64,000 nt of DNA from Halichondria panicea. Lineage: Eukaryota > Porifera > Demospongiae > Suberitida > Halichondriidae. Made by a program: the position numbers and the translations under genes. The notes under the pieces are model-generated. The model was not told the DNA's origin. It made no database searches and saw only the letters and a list, made by a program, of their open reading frames with translations. This document shows, piece after piece, positions 1-12,800 of the stretch; positions within the stretch are counted from its first letter, which is position 1; each line of letters starts with the position of its first letter. Where the stretch lies: assembly GCF_963675165.1 (NCBI RefSeq), contig NC_087385.1, positions 3,038,501-3,102,500 of the forward strand. The letters run 5' to 3'.

Positions 1-2857
1 ATGTACAGTCAGTGCATGTAGGTATATACCGTAGAGTTTTCTTCTGGTAATATGCTTAGGGGACGGGATTAATTCCTTTACAAGCTCGAAATGTAGCCAC
101 GTAGTATTATATAGTCTCAAAATTTCTTTGTTGGTTCTTTCGGTTTCTCCCAGGTATAGCAAACGTGACATTTCTGCTAGAGTTTGTAGCAAAGTACACA
201 CTTTCTCGGCTACTAAGTGAATGAGTATTAGTATTAGTCGATAGTCGGCTCCAGTTTTCTTTAAATCTGCTTCTAATAGTTGTTTGTAGTGTGTCTTGAT
301 GGCAGGGTCCAGAATTGAAGGGAGTTCAGTAATCACGAATCACGTTGTTGATGTGTCCTTTTAAATCATGCAGGGGTTCACAATCAAGTACTTGGTATAA
401 GTCTAGGTTTAGCTGTCCCAAAGGGTTGTGGATGAGCAGGGATGGTACTCTTGGGATGGTACTCTTTGAACGCCTTCAAGAGCCTGATGAAGTGTTTGTT
501 GTAGGTCTTTCTTTGTAGTTGCACTGGTGTATACATCTCGGTTACGTAGTTCGTCCTTAATTTCCTCCTTGCATCAAGAGGTCTTACTACAAGGTCTTAC
601 TACACCAGCCTGCTTTTTCCTAAAATATTAAGGAATGAAAGTTTACTGACTTATACATGTGAGAAATTATGCTCAATACATTCTGTGTATGCGTGTGTGT
701 GTATTATTGTACCATTGCAGTCTGTTACAATAATGTTGCTATTCTACATAGTTGGCTCTGCACTGTTGCCCGCCTATTCATTGAAATAATTTTCCTATAC
801 CTAGTAACAGAGTGGTTGCCAGGCATAAACGTTAAGGCATGTTTCCGAAATGTGCCCTTATGGAGCAAACTAATAATGTTCAGTACAGTAAAATATTTAG
901 AGCTATTTTAGGATTTTGGTTAAGAACAATATCTCCTCTAACTTTAAAAAAAAATTTTTGATCTGAAAATTTTTTTGTATAGCCGTTACAAGGCAGCCAT
1001 TGAATTTTTTCATGCTGTTTTTGTATGCGGATAGAACTTGGAACATTAGTTTCTCAAAACGGTACGTCAATACTGTCCCCCTTTCACCTGAAAATATTTT
1101 GGGGTAGGAAGGTGCAAAGTGAGTGATACTGTAATCAATTTGAAGCTTTAAGCACTGCTTTATTTAATTAAGCAATAAAATACAATTAATTAGTTTGCTC
1201 CATAAGGGTTGTTTTCCTAGGCCCTGTCACAAATGATTATGCGACAGTAAATGTATTTACCCTTTGTTGCTGTTGTTTGTATGTCTTGTAGATCCTTCCA
1301 CTTTCAGGTAAAGCAGTGCCCTAGGTCGTCCATGCGTTGAGCAGAACAACCGCAGGAAATCCTCCCCCTTGCTGACATCCTCTTTCAAATTGTGCTGCAG
1401 GCTTATCTCCATAGCAGGCTTATCTCCATAAAAGAACATCAGTTGGTCTTGTACTTGCACTCCATTGCTACATGTAAGTGGTGAGTGTGTGGTCTGAATA
1501 CAAGTTAATCTGTCCGTTATCAACCCCACTTGGTCTTCTGTACTCGATGAAGACATTGCTAATATATGGACCTCAGGCTCCTCAACAAACGCCTGAATAT
1601 TTTTGACTTGAGAAGTTGTTGGTATTTTTGCGTCTGGTTTAAATACTGCCGTGTCATATAATATTTTTGCTGTCACAAGAATGTATCCGTGGCCTAGTAT
1701 TGTTGCGTGATCATGCCATACGGCAATTGTACGAGTTCGTTCAGATTTTTTTAGTTTTTCTCTTAGATTTTGAAGGCTTGTATCATGTGTATCATGTGGT
1801 AGTCTGATGTTTTTTTGCCGTCAATTCCTCGGTCAATTGAATAGCAGACATTTCTCTATCCGTATGCAAGTGCATATATTTCCGTATTAGCTTTTGTCGA
1901 ATGTCTGTCAGAGGAATTTTTCTACCGTAAACTGTGCTTTCGCTTTTAGTTACAGTACCATTTGATGTGTTGTATTTTGTTATTGTGCATAGGTGGCATT
2001 GTTCGCCTAGTGTTAGCTCGCCTGTTGTTATCATCTTTGTCCAATCTTCTTTTATTTTTGCAGGAGTTAAATGAGATGGAACGGAAATATCTTTCCCGGG
2101 CATTTTTCTTGTTCCGGACTGGCGACTATCTAGTTGACGACTGTTTCTTTCAGCAAACTCCTTAACTACCTGCCCATTGTTTTCTCTAGCAAACTTGCTC
2201 CACTTAATTTTTGTGTCGTTCGGAAATGATCTTAAGTCCTCGAGTACATTTTCCTTGTCCCATGTTGCATTTTCGAATGAGGGTGAATGTTTTCAGCTTT
2301 GGTGCACTACTTTCCACCCTGGTCTGTTTAGCTTGTGGGGTCTCAAACGACTGTGACAGTCGTAATCGTTTATAGCTTTGCATAGAGTTTCCTTCTGCAA
2401 GCACAGTTAGAGAGTCAGCTCTATCTCTTCTTTTTTTTTGGCTTAGCTTGTAGCTGTGAGCCAGGTAATTTGTGAATGAGTGGCCATATTGTTTTTCAAA
2501 TAATGGTTGGAGATCAGCCAAAATCTCTCTTGTAGCATGTGTTTCTTCCTTCCCGTTGATTGCTGCACTTAGCGTAGTTGCTACGTCCTTTGACAACTCA
2601 GATTTCTTCCCTGGATAGGCGTTCTGTAGTGTCGTGTGTAGAATCGCACATTCTTTACAATTGGACAAGGTGTGGCGTTTTTGCGAGGAATTAGACAGCT
2701 GGCTTCCATTTGAAAATGCTAAATGTTTGGAGATACTCCATTCGTTTCTCCCTGCACTTCCATTTAGTGAACATAGTAGACATTTTCTTTCTGTTCCTTT
2801 CAAATAGGGATTCTCTGTGGCCATACATATCGGGGTCCACACCGTAGTCTGTAACAC
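1..2857 (-). pseudogene. Decayed host multi-domain gene, copy A (3' part cut by window edge)
   Basis: Reading leftward on the minus strand, the first block (2857-2204) has a CLLC cysteine pair near its N-terminus and a lysine/arginine-rich middle. A second block (2103-1792) has a CHLC pair. A third (about 1770-1257) contains RTRTIAVWHDHATILGHGY followed by ILYDTAVF. Further blocks resume at 336 and run off the left edge; copy B shows the rest. I recall this architecture from a large uncharacterised gene family in Amphimedon and other invertebrates, but I cannot name a function. Frames shift at an A-tract near 1815 and elsewhere, and an inverted-repeat element sits inside at 855-1208, so this is a broken copy. 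Confidence 0.6.
855..1208. mobile_element. Short inverted-repeat element (MITE-like), copy A
   Basis: Perfect 20-bp inverted repeats CCCTTATGGAGCAAACTAAT lie at 855-874 and, reverse-complemented, at 1189-1208. They enclose about 315 bp of AT-rich, non-coding sequence with runs of A and T. There is no transposase, so this would be a non-autonomous element. It interrupts the minus-strand host pseudogene. I could not see a clear target-site duplication, so the superfamily is left open. It could also be an intron that happens to contain the element. Confidence 0.65.
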
Positions 2858-4439
2858 AGAATTGTGAGTGGCATTATTTTTACAAATCCCCCCATATATT
2901 CATTAGTATCCCACTTATGGCTGCATTTTACCAACCTGGGAATAATTCTTGGAACGCTTTGGTCGCTTTGGTTTCCTGTCTCTAATGGCGGACCGGGCAT
3001 ACCCACAGTTGAATTTTATCTCTGCTGGAATTTATCTCTGCTGGAACGGCTGGAGTAGTATATATAATTATAGGCACGTATATACTGTCGTTATTCATGT
3101 ATTGTATTTATTGTATTGTGTACAATAATGAAATGTTTTGCTGCTGCAATTATTTACCTTGGTGGCTGCTTATGAGGTTTTGAGGTTTGAGAATCTTGAC
3201 AACACTTGAACTTGAACAATTGGTGTAATAGCACAATTGGTGTAATAGCAATGCCAGGTGCCAGCCTTTGTATTCTGCGCGGAGAATCACGTGCCGTATT
3301 TAACCTTTGACCGCATAATTTTCTCCTAGTATGTTAAAGTTGTGCTCGGGACCTGTGCTAGAACGGTGTGATCTAAAGAATTAGAGGCATATATCTACTT
3401 TATAGAATCCCAGCCAGCTAGAGCGCAAGAGGTAAATATCCATGTAAGAAGAATTAGGAACGTTGAATTAGGTTTAATTATTGATTTTGACACCCTTTCT
3501 TACCACACCAGAGTATGCTATTCACTAGCAGCATGCGCCCTGGTAGTTTTGCAGTTTTGCAGTACAGGTTATTGTGTTGATGTGTAACATGCAAAAAGCA
3601 AAAGTGATTAAATGTACACATTTTCCTGAGGTAAAAAACTTCATGACCACCAGTTACTTGTACCTTAGTCACATGACAATCATCTGACTAATTTATATTC
3701 ATAGATTGTCAAATTTGATTACAGCATTGAATGACAGGATAAAAATGACATTAAAATAAACAACTCAAAAGTTATATGCTAAAATCGTTTTTGTACATGG
3801 TAATGCACCTCTGAGATGACACAGTTTACTCTTTAGAGCGTCTACTGATGTAAAAACTTCGATGTCGTTGACCAGTACTTCACCTCCTTTGTTCTTTGGA
3901 TTAATGATCTTCAATACGTATGTAGCAGAATCACCATCACCACCACCACCGCACACATACAAGGCAATCAATCAATTGCTGGGCCATGGGAGGGGTACGG
4001 GTGGTGTACGTGTGGAGGTTAAAAGTGGGGGACTATCTAAGAATATAGGCCTAGAGTTAACTAGACATCTAGATCTAGCCTGCACAGAAACACTTGCTAC
4101 ACGGCCAGACACACATGGTTGAGACTGAGAAATGGCCGCAGAAGATTGGCTTTCCTCAGCGAAGATTATATCTGTACAAAGAGCTTCAGAAGAAAAAAAT
4201 GTTGAGTACAATTTGAAGAGTGGCGTGCGTGTATTGTGCGTGTATTGAGTATTGACTGTTGACTGTTAATGTATGTATGTTACTGTTAATGTATGTATAT
4301 ATGATGGGCCATGCGGAGTCAAGTCTATGTGCTGTATCCACTATCCAACCATTGCACTTTGAACTTGTCACACTGTTTAGACCTTCCTGTATGATATGCA
4401 CAGGGCTAGGGACTGTATTAAATCTTCATCTTCATATTC
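2858..4439. other. Spacer without recognisable gene
   Basis: There is no convincing coding sequence. It contains exact short tandem duplications (TTTATCTCTGCTGGAA at 3015-3030 and 3031-3046; ACAATTGGTGTAATAGC at 3216-3232 and 3233-3249). A minus-strand open stretch at 3765-4211 reads in a partly protein-like way (a glycine-rich segment, then a lysine-rich one) but matches nothing I know. It may be a fragment of a further repeat-borne gene. Confidence 0.4.
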
Positions 4440-5189
4440 TTTCAAATAGCTATCAAATAGATACCTGTACGTGGTGGATTGAGCAGTTATCCATAATCAG
4501 TGTCTGTCAGGGAATGGTTGAGTAACTGCTTCTCTCACAAAGTCTACAAATTTTTCACCATTGTTTGAACCAGAAGAAGTTAGTTCATAAGCCTCATAAG
4601 CCTCAACACCCTCAGATGAACACCCTCAGATGACATAGCAACCACCACGTGTAAAAAGTTGTGTACAAACAGCTCTTATAGCATACCCAAACTTGCGCAG
4701 CTGATCTCTTCTGTCTGTACCAGTTTCATCCACCCATACAAAAAAATCTCGAGGATACTGCAACATATTAGCCATGAATGCTGCTCTATGTTCAAGTGAT
4801 CTTTGCTTTGGTCAGCTTCTTCCTGTTTCGATGGATTACCTTGCACACACACTCTTACTCCCGTTACTTCAAAAATAGACTTCGTGAAGGTATATTGCTG
4901 GATTCTCACAAATCAATCCAATGATATAAATCTCATGTAAATTATCTAGCTTCCTCAACTCATATCTTTCAGCTCTCTTCAAGGGAGCAACATCACCAGT
5001 TGATTCATACAATCTGTGAGCTGTACCAACTGCAATCTGAAGCCTGTAGGCAATCTCTTTATAAGTGAGACCCATTCCTATTCTCTGCCAAACAACCCTC
5101 CAGCCAATGTCAGTGGAGTAAGCAGAAGGCTCGGCAGAAGTCATATTATCTGTAGTCGTATCTGTTTTTTGAATCACGGAAACGATCAC
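4440..5189 (-). pseudogene. Tc1/mariner-IS630-type transposase relic, copy A
   Basis: The N-terminal part (5189 leftward) is a helix-turn-helix: STDIGWRVVWQRIGMGLTYK, then EIAYRLQIAVGTAHRLY and a LKRAERYELRKLDN linker. After a frame change, the strand encodes the block around FFVWVDETGTDRRDQLRKFG (about 4757-4685), which carries a catalytic-type aspartate of the DDE/D domain. A further in-frame piece EGVEAYE...SSGSNNGEKF lies at about 4630-4550. Frames are broken at least twice and part of the linker between helix-turn-helix and catalytic domain is missing, so it cannot be active. The family assignment rests on this order of motifs. Confidence 0.75.
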
Positions 5190-7388
5190 GAATATTCGAA
5201 GTCAAGAGCGAATGTACTCCAGCATGTACAGGTACAATTGCAAAGCTCTCATGGATTTTATAGGACTAACAGCTATGCAATCAAAGTAACAACAAATTGG
5301 AGACTCACCTTTTTGTCCGGTCAATGCAGCTGGTAGCATACTTGAGTACCATGGTACCAGGCCCACATGCAACTATAGGATTATAGTAGCAGTATCTAGT
5401 TATTGTGCCCTACAGCTACATGCTATAATAGTATAAAGGCACACTACATACATTCAAAGAAGTATTTTGAGCTTACCTACAACTTGCTTACATCGTAGAT
5501 CCAGCTTTTTAACATGTCCTCTTGGCTATAAGCTTAATCTGTTTTACTCTAATTTACTCTAATGCTACAACAAACACTAGCTAGCTAGCTACTTTTAATT
5601 TTAGCTACATTTCTTTTCAAATAATTACTTCAACTTGGGTGTGGCCTACTATAATTAGCACACGCACGTGACTTAGAGACCACGCCCCATTAAATTGAAG
5701 TACAAATTAATATTGATTTCCTTAGATACATTGAGCTCAATGTGGGTGTGGGTGGTTCAAACAGCGGTGGTTTTGGGAATCCCCAGCATCTGTGTCAAGA
5801 AAACCTGCGTCAGTACACCTGGTTTTGGGACGCCCCCCGAATCAAACCAACATATGTACTGCGAGTTTGCACTTCGATGCTGGAAGACCCTTTCTTTCGT
5901 AGACACCTCAGTAATCTGGGTGGAGGGAATCTGGGTGGAGGGTGATGTGATGAGTCAGAATAGCAATCATGTGTTTAAATGTCGACTGTGATGTTCCTAC
6001 TTGTTTTGGGTCGCTAAGGGACTCAAAGTAACCTTGGTAACTTATTGGTTTAATCATGTGATGGTGTTAGCCTGTAAGAATCCTTGGAGAGTGGTCGATG
6101 ATAGGGTCCTTGGTCCCCTTTCCCTACTGTTTAATGCAGACACCTCAGGGTTAATAGGTTAAGGTAGAGGATTCTCATTTTGAGGTTTGTATCACACTTT
6201 ATAACACTAACACTTTAACGGTAACACAACAACACAATGGCAGCACATAATTGCAAGACACTTTGTCTTGAATCCTTTTCTTCCTCTTTTCCATGGGGAG
6301 AAACTGTTCGCACAGCCAAAGACCTGGCGTCGTGTTGGAACGTATGCCTTCTCTGAACTACTCTACTGGGCTCAGGGGTTAGGGTACCTACTGGTTGTTT
6401 CCGTCCCGTCCCGTCCTATTGATTATTATGTTACAACAATGATAGTCGTCTCAGCCTCCACAAGTTGGAGTATTGATGCAATCACACCCTATGGAATCGA
6501 ACGCTGTAACAGAGACAAACCTGAACCGTTCGCCAACTCATGTCGTCGTGATCGTTGACAACCTGCCCCGCACCTCACCTTCTAGGTGACACACCTTTTA
6601 ACAACCCTAGCACATTCCCTAACCTCGTGATACAACTTCTCGTAGTCCGCGGGGCTGTGGTTGTGGTGGACATCCAATAATCTTTATCTAACACTACATG
6701 ACAACTATAACCCTATATATAGGAAAGAAGAAAGGAACAGTCTTGTACTCTTCTCTTAACAAATATTCTCGTAATTCTAATTAGAGCACGTCGTGTTGCA
6801 ATTGTTGGTCAAGAGACAAGATTTGTGAGATAATTCTTGTTTATAAGGGTTAGGCTCTGTACTATAGTGCCGACCAGAAGTGAGGATCAGGTTAGGGAAT
6901 GTATTTGGGTTATTTGGTTAGGTTAATTTCTAAAGGCTGTGAAGAGAATGTGTGCCACTTAGAAGCCGTGAACCGGAGGCACAGAATCCAAGTATTATGA
7001 ATGAATAACGGAGATAAATAAGATGAATGAATAACGGCTGCTTGTCCTAAGTTCTTGTATGTTTTGGTCTCCAGCTGTCGAAGTAGAGAGAGAAATTGTC
7101 GCCGTGTCGTCGTCAGTGTACTTTCGTCTTGTTGTCTCCCAGGTCTTCTTTGTCTTTGGAGCTCCTCAGCGTGGCGGTGGTGGTGGTGATTTCCTCTTTG
7201 CCTTCTTCTTAGCAGGTTCAGCAAAGTGTGAGGTAGAGTCAGACAGGACCGTTGGGTCGACCTCGTGAGGGAACCTTCCTTCACAGAGTATTGAGGATTG
7301 GCTGTGCGCCAGGTCCGGCTGCTGGCCCTAGTCGGTTTTCAATCCAAACTTGTTGAAGACGTCTCTGGGTGAACTTGTCATATGCCGA
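5190..7388. other. Spacer without recognisable gene
   Basis: AT-rich sequence with CTAGCTAG runs near 5577 and a short duplicated GGGAATCTGGGTGGAGG-type unit near 5925-5945. Open frames here are short and have no protein-like signal. The part next to 7389 may include the 3' untranslated region or a terminal exon of the minus-strand gene at 7389-7840: around 7280-7160 the minus strand reads a lysine/proline-rich segment ending at a stop. Confidence 0.35.
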
Positions 7389-7840
7389 CTAGGGCCAGAA
7401 CGAACATGGCCTGTCTACGTCGACAGCATCTTGTGCTCCTTGAACACCGTTCGTGTACTGCCGCTTGTTCTCCCACTCCATGCCTGCCCACTCCATGCCT
7501 GCCACGATCTGTAGGGGTGTAGGGGTTAAGGTGAGGAAAAGTACTGAGTTAATATGATATGTACCTGTAGCAGGTGGTGCACAGCCGAGTCGTTGGCCAC
7601 GCTTCTAAACATCTCCCACATCTTGGGACACTCGACGAGGGCCACAACGTCCTTCATTTCCACCCGTGACTGGGTGGCACGTTTCCTGATTGTGATAATT
7701 ACATAGCATAATAATTATGATGTGTCAAATCTATACCGTCCTTCCGCCATGGGTCCGTCCGACATTCTGACGGAGAACTCCATGACCATTTCGTTGGCTT
7801 CTTCCGCTCTGCAGCCACTTCTTAAAGAACCTAGGAAAGG
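7389..7840 (-). CDS. Unidentified host gene, three phase-compatible exons
   Basis: Three minus-strand exons fit together with intact splice sites and phase. Exon A ends at 7737 with a GTATAG donor (its start, about 7810-7840, is uncertain). Exon B is 7685-7565, with a CAATCAG acceptor and a GTACAT donor, encoding 40 residues that include VEMKDVVALVECPKMWEMF. Exon C begins at 7508 after CCCTACAG and runs to a TAG at 7389-7391. A/B joins in phase 2 and B/C in phase 0 without a stop. Exon C holds an exact 15-bp tandem duplication (a GMEWA repeat). I do not recognise the protein. The 5' exons are not identified, so it may be a fragment or pseudogene. Confidence 0.42.
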
Positions 7841-8308
7841 GTGACTCGGAGACCTGGTCGGGTTGGACAGCAGAGCGGGTTGGACATGGTGGTCCACTTC
7901 TTCTGCTGTCTGGTGACGTTGAGCTGCGGTATGCCAATCTCTGCCTCTCACAGCTCTTTTCAGCAGGTCCAACCTTTACTCCGTCGAGTACTTGGGGGTG
8001 CTTGGCCGGGTTTGCTGTTGCAACCTACAACAGGGCACTTTCTGTGAAACCTGACTGCCGACGTACGTACGTACATGTGTATTTAGTTAGCATGTGTGTG
8101 TGACTCATCACTGCTGAGGGTCATCGTCACTCGCGGTTGTCAGGGGTTTTGCTCGGAGGAATTGGCAATGCATGTGTAACGTGTAACTAACGTCTTCATC
8201 ATCCGCATCATCATCATCATCACTCTGTTTGTATAGTAACTCTGTTTATAAACTAAACGAACGGTATATATGCAAGTATTTGTGCCTAACCTCATCAACA
8301 TCAAGGAT
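7841..8308. other. Spacer upstream of the retrotransposon
   Basis: No gene is recognisable. Contains an ACGTACGTACGTAC run near 8064 and a CATCATCATCATCATC run near 8205. The last five bases (AGGAT, 8304-8308) are the left target-site duplication of the BEL/Pao element. Confidence 0.5.
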
Positions 8309-8497
8309 TGTTGGACAATTTCATTGGCTATCTATTTATAGTTTACTGTCATTACGTAATGTTATGTATGCCATGTGCGTTGAGAAGTATCTCACTGCAA
8401 AAATCGAAATAAGTGTTAACGTTTGAACTATCTAATATAATCCTAGTCAGCAGTAGCACCTCAGTGCATGGAATAGCTCTCTCTCCGAAATATTACA
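8309..8497 (+). repeat. 5' LTR of BEL/Pao element
   Basis: 189 bp from TGTTGGACAA to ATATTACA. It is identical to the 3' LTR apart from lacking one GTTA unit. It is short for an LTR but within the range of BEL/Pao elements. Its 5' neighbour is the AGGAT target duplication. Confidence 0.93.
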
Positions 8498-8578
8498 TGG
8501 TCCTTCGAACCGGATAGAGCTACTAAGCTGTGAAGAGCCGTTTAGAGAAACTTCCAAAATTGAAGAACGTGACCTCCA

Positions 8579-9823
8579 ATGGCGGAAGAACTAACGCGGA
8601 AGAGGAGAGTGAGAGGCGGCCACAAGGCGTCCGCCACTAGGATAATGACAAGAGTAGAGGAGATGCTGAGCTCTGGAGATGAACCACAACGAGCTGTGTT
8701 GAACCAGTTAAGCATGAGCCTCAAGGAGAAGCTGGAGGAGATTAAGCTACTGGATGCTGAGATTCTGACGCTTGTGGGAGATGATGAACTGGAGGATGAG
8801 ATTGGGCGAGCTGACCACTACAAGGAGCGTGTCTACGCCAGCCTGATCGAGATTGAGGCTCCAGTGACATCTTGGGTCCCTGCAAGGACTACACCCGCAA
8901 TGGGCTATGCCAGCAGTAAGGTCAGACTACCTAAATTATTGATTAAGCCTTTCAATGGGATTTTAACTCAATGGACTCCCTTTTGGGACTCGTATAAGTG
9001 TGCAATTCATGAGAACCCCGAGCTTTCAAAGGTTGATAAGTTTAATTATTTGAGGTCTATGGTGTCTAATACGGCCCTCGAGGCAATATCTGGTTTGACC
9101 CTCACAGATGCTAATTATGACGAAGCGATCGATCTATTGCAAAAGCGATTTGGTAATAAACAACTTATCATAAATAAACACATGGAGCAATTGCTACATG
9201 TCGATGGGGTGGCCTCCCAGAATGATACCAAAGGGATCAGACAATTGTACGATGTGATCGAATCGAACGTACGAAGCCTCAAATCGTTAGGGGTCAGTGC
9301 CGAGTCGTATGGATCGTTGTTATCATCTGTTTTAATGAGTAAGCTACCGTCCGAATTGAGATTAATCGCTAGTCGAAAGTTTGGAGACAGTGAAAGTTGG
9401 GATTTTACAGAGCTATTGGGTGTAATTGAAGAGGAGGTTCAGGCTCGAGAACGGTCAACAACACGGGCGAATTCTGAACCTACGCGGGGAACTGAAACCC
9501 GTCGACCAAAGGAACACCCGACTGGAGCGGCACTATTTACCGAGACCACCACACTCAAATGCTGCTTTTGTGAACGAGAGCATGCTTCGCAAGATTGTCG
9601 AACGGTTGCAAGCATTGAGTCTCGTCGCGAGGTTATCAGAAGAACTGGTAGATGCTACATATGTCTTGGAAAGGGGCATGTGTCCCGGAACTGCCGCAGC
9701 CGAATCAAGTGTCGTAGTTGCAAAGGAAGGCACCATGTCGCGATATGTTCAGGCCAACCTAGGCGAAAGGCACCAGAAAAACAAACAACAGGAATCACCT
9801 CGTACAGGAGGGCTCGACCCTGA
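8579..9823 (+). CDS. gag: Gag-like polyprotein of the BEL/Pao element
   Basis: 414 residues starting with the first ATG after the LTR. The middle (about residues 110-290) is the helical Gag region common to Pao elements, with a LPKLLIKPFNGILTQWTPFW segment. The C-terminal quarter has zinc-binding knuckles: CCFCEREHASQDC, then CYICLGKGHVSRNC and CRSCKGRHHVAIC. It packages the element RNA into cytoplasmic particles. The frame stops at 9823, while the pol frame continues one frame on (+1 direction) with an overlap upstream of that stop. In the family Gag and Pol are usually one frame, so this is either a frameshifting site or an indel. Confidence 0.88.
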   Translation: MAEELTRKRRVRGGHKASATRIMTRVEEMLSSGDEPQRAVLNQLSMSLKEKLEEIKLLDAEILTLVGDDELEDEIGRADHYKERVYASLIEIEAPVTSWVPARTTPAMGYASSKVRLPKLLIKPFNGILTQWTPFWDSYKCAIHENPELSKVDKFNYLRSMVSNTALEAISGLTLTDANYDEAIDLLQKRFGNKQLIINKHMEQLLHVDGVASQNDTKGIRQLYDVIESNVRSLKSLGVSAESYGSLLSSVLMSKLPSELRLIASRKFGDSESWDFTELLGVIEEEVQARERSTTRANSEPTRGTETRRPKEHPTGAALFTETTTLKCCFCEREHASQDCRTVASIESRREVIRRTGRCYICLGKGHVSRNCRSRIKCRSCKGRHHVAICSGQPRRKAPEKQTTGITSYRRARP

Positions 9824-12800
9824 AGCCCCCCCTTTCCAGCTACCAAAAACGGGATTATTATGGACGTATTCTAGTAAACCTGTACTTCTTCAAACAGCAA
9901 GAGCCACTGCATACAATCCAGACTGTCCGTCAACCTCTTTGAGTGTTCGAATGGTGATGGATACTGGCAGCCAGAGATCATACATTACAAACAGTGCGAG
10001 GAGCCGACTCGAGTTGACCGCTGCAGGAGAACAACGTATGACTATCATGACATTTGGGTCCGCCCAGAATGGTGACAGTGTCTGTGAATATGTAAAACTA
10101 GGGCTCAAGCTGAAGAATGGGGAGACGCAAAATCTCTCACTGTTCACTGTACCTACGATCTGTGAGCCGTTAAAGCCTCATCCCCTCGTTGACTATAGAA
10201 GGACATATCCACACTTGAGTGGATTAGAGTTTGCTGACGATCCGGAAGACGCTGAGACAATCCATGTGGATATGCTAGTTGGGTCTGATCACTATTGGGA
10301 CCTCGTAACCGGAGCACTGCAGAGAGGAACAAACGGGCCAGTTGCCATCGAAACGAGACTCGGATGGGTTCTCTCTGGTCCTATTTCCACTCCGAGTATG
10401 GATTCTCACGGTTTAATAACACATTCGCTGCACATCACTTGTGAAGGATTTGAGGAAAAGATGCTGAATGACACGATGAGATCGTTTTGGGAACTGGAAT
10501 CCTTTGGAATCCCAAACACAGATCGATCACTGTACGATAAACTTCGTGACACAATAGAGTTTCGTGAAGGAAGGTACGAAGTTCAACTTCCATGGAAGGC
10601 ACCGAGACTGGACCTTCCCAACAACTACGCGCTTAGTTTGAAGAGATTGAAGGGGTTGCTTCGACGCCTCCGACACGACCCAGATGTACTACGCGAGTAT
10701 GACATGGTGATCAAGACGCAGTTTGAGCAGGGGATAGTTGAATTAGTAGAGGATTTGGCAAACAGGCCCGATGTACACTATTTACCTCATCATCCAGTAA
10801 TCCGAAAGGATAAAATGACCACGAAAGTGCGAGTGGTCTACGATGCCTCGGCCAAAACGAGTGGGCCCTCTCTCAACGACTGTCTGGACCAAGGACCGAA
10901 ATTCGATCAAAAAATCCTTGACATTCTTTGTCCGTTTAGAACCCATCGAGTTGCTGTAACAGCCGATATCGAAAAGGCGTTTCTTATGATATCTGTGGCA
11001 GCTAAGGATCGAGATTTCTTGCGGTTCTTGTGGGTGGACGATGCAGTTAAGGACGAGCCGAGAATTGTTGTGTATCGGTTCGCTAGAGTGGTATTTGGGG
11101 TGAATGCCAGCCCCTTCTTGTTGAACGCCACCATCCGACACCATCTTGAAATACACGCGGACACACACCGTGAAATTGTTTCCAAGGTGATACGGTCGAT
11201 CTATGTCGATGATATTGTAACAGGTTCACAATCGGAAGAGCAAGCTTATCAGTTGTACAGTGAAGCTAAAACCTTGCTGAAGACGGGTGCATTCAACTTG
11301 CGAAAGTTTTACACTAATGCAACGAGATTGCAAGCTAAGGTGGACCTCGAGGAGTCGGCACAGCATCAAGATGAGCCTAAGCCAATGGAAACATATTCAC
11401 AGTCCACACTGAGTGGCAATGGAGAACTTTGCGATGCTGAGCAAAGAATTCTTGGATTGAAGTGGAATATCACCTCAGATCAGATTATCTTCTCATTAGC
11501 CGATTTGGCTGAACAAGCCCGAAGACTGGAGCCCACCAAAAGGAACGTCATCAGCCTTATCGGGAGGGTGTATGACCCATTAGGATTCTTGGCCCCAATT
11601 GTAGTGAGATACAAGGTGTTCATGCAGTCTTTATGCAAGGCCAAGATTGGCTGGGACGAGAAAATACCGGAGGCCTCGATAACGCAGTGGAGCAAACTCG
11701 TGTTGGCTTTGGAAGATGCGCAGCCTTTGACAATTCCTAGATGCTACCTGGAAGCTGTGCAAGGTGAAGTGCTTTCCTATCAGCTTTGCGGCTACTGTGA
11801 TGCCTCACTGTCAGCGTACGCTGCAGTTATCTATTTGTTGATTGAGACCAAAGACAAGACTCACATGCGATTTGTGGTTGCCAAAACGAGAGTGGCACCT
11901 TTGAAGAAACAAACTGTACCTAGACTTGAGCTTCTCTCAGCAGTATTGCTCGCAAGATTAATGAACACGACAAAATTGAGTTTGAACCCAGAGATTGAGA
12001 TATCCTCCTTTCACTGCTTCATTGACTCCCAAGTCGCTCTATGCTGGATAAGAAATATAGGAAAGTCATGGAAGCCGTTCGTGCAAAACAGAGTGTCAGA
12101 AATTCGAAACCTGTTCCCAGTTGAGTGTTGGAATCACATACCAGGCGTTGAAAATCCTGCTGATGTGCCCTCAAGGGGAACTACACCTCTCGAATTATTG
12201 GTGAACAAATTGTGGCGAGACGGTCCTAGCATGCCATTTAGGTATTCTGACAAAGCAACCGATGACGACCTTCCCTCGGAATGCCTCGAAGAGCTCCCGG
12301 CAAGCGAGAAACGAGCCGTACATGGTCTTTTGACAATCGAGGAGTCTTCTGTTACGAACCTCATTCAGGTCAATAATTTTAGCGATATCAACAAACTTGT
12401 CAATGTTCTCACCTACGTATTGAAGTTTTGTTCCTATATGAAGAGACTCATATCTCCTACCACAGTTTGTAAAAATGAAAGAATGATTGCCGAAGTACTC
12501 CTAATAAAGGAAGCACAACTGTTGCTGAGAGATCACAAGAATTTCTTAATGTGGGAGAAGCAGTTGTTCCTTTTCGAAGATGAACATGGAGTTTTGAGAA
12601 GTCGAGGGAGAATTGCCAATGCAACTTTACCATACTCGACCAAGCACCCTATTATTTTGCCGAGTGACCATCCTCTGACAACAATGTATATCCGCCAATC
12701 TCATAGTCGAGTGCTACACAACGGTGTAAAGGAGACCCTCACCGAACTCAGGTCACGATTCTGGGTGATAAAGGGAAGAAGTGTAGTCAAGCAAGTTCTT

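Larger units (their letters stand above)
1..5226. repeat. Large direct repeat, copy A (right part)
   Basis: This stretch matches 58760-64000 base for base except for a handful of differences. The offset is 58759 at the start, about 58768 after a 9-bp insertion in copy B near 61730, and 58774 after a 6-bp TGTTAC-type expansion near 63035. Single-base differences are visible near 2324, 3614 and 4501. Both copies run into a window edge, so the true repeat length and boundaries are not visible. It may be segmental duplication, one period of a tandem array of about 58.76 kb, or haplotype duplication in an assembly. Confidence 0.97.

Noticed and set aside
8498..8515. Assignment of the retrotransposon primer-binding site to a specific tRNA
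   Set aside because: The TGG start is right, but the following bases place the T-loop-like sequence too close to CCA for a normal tRNA 3' end, so I do not name the primer.
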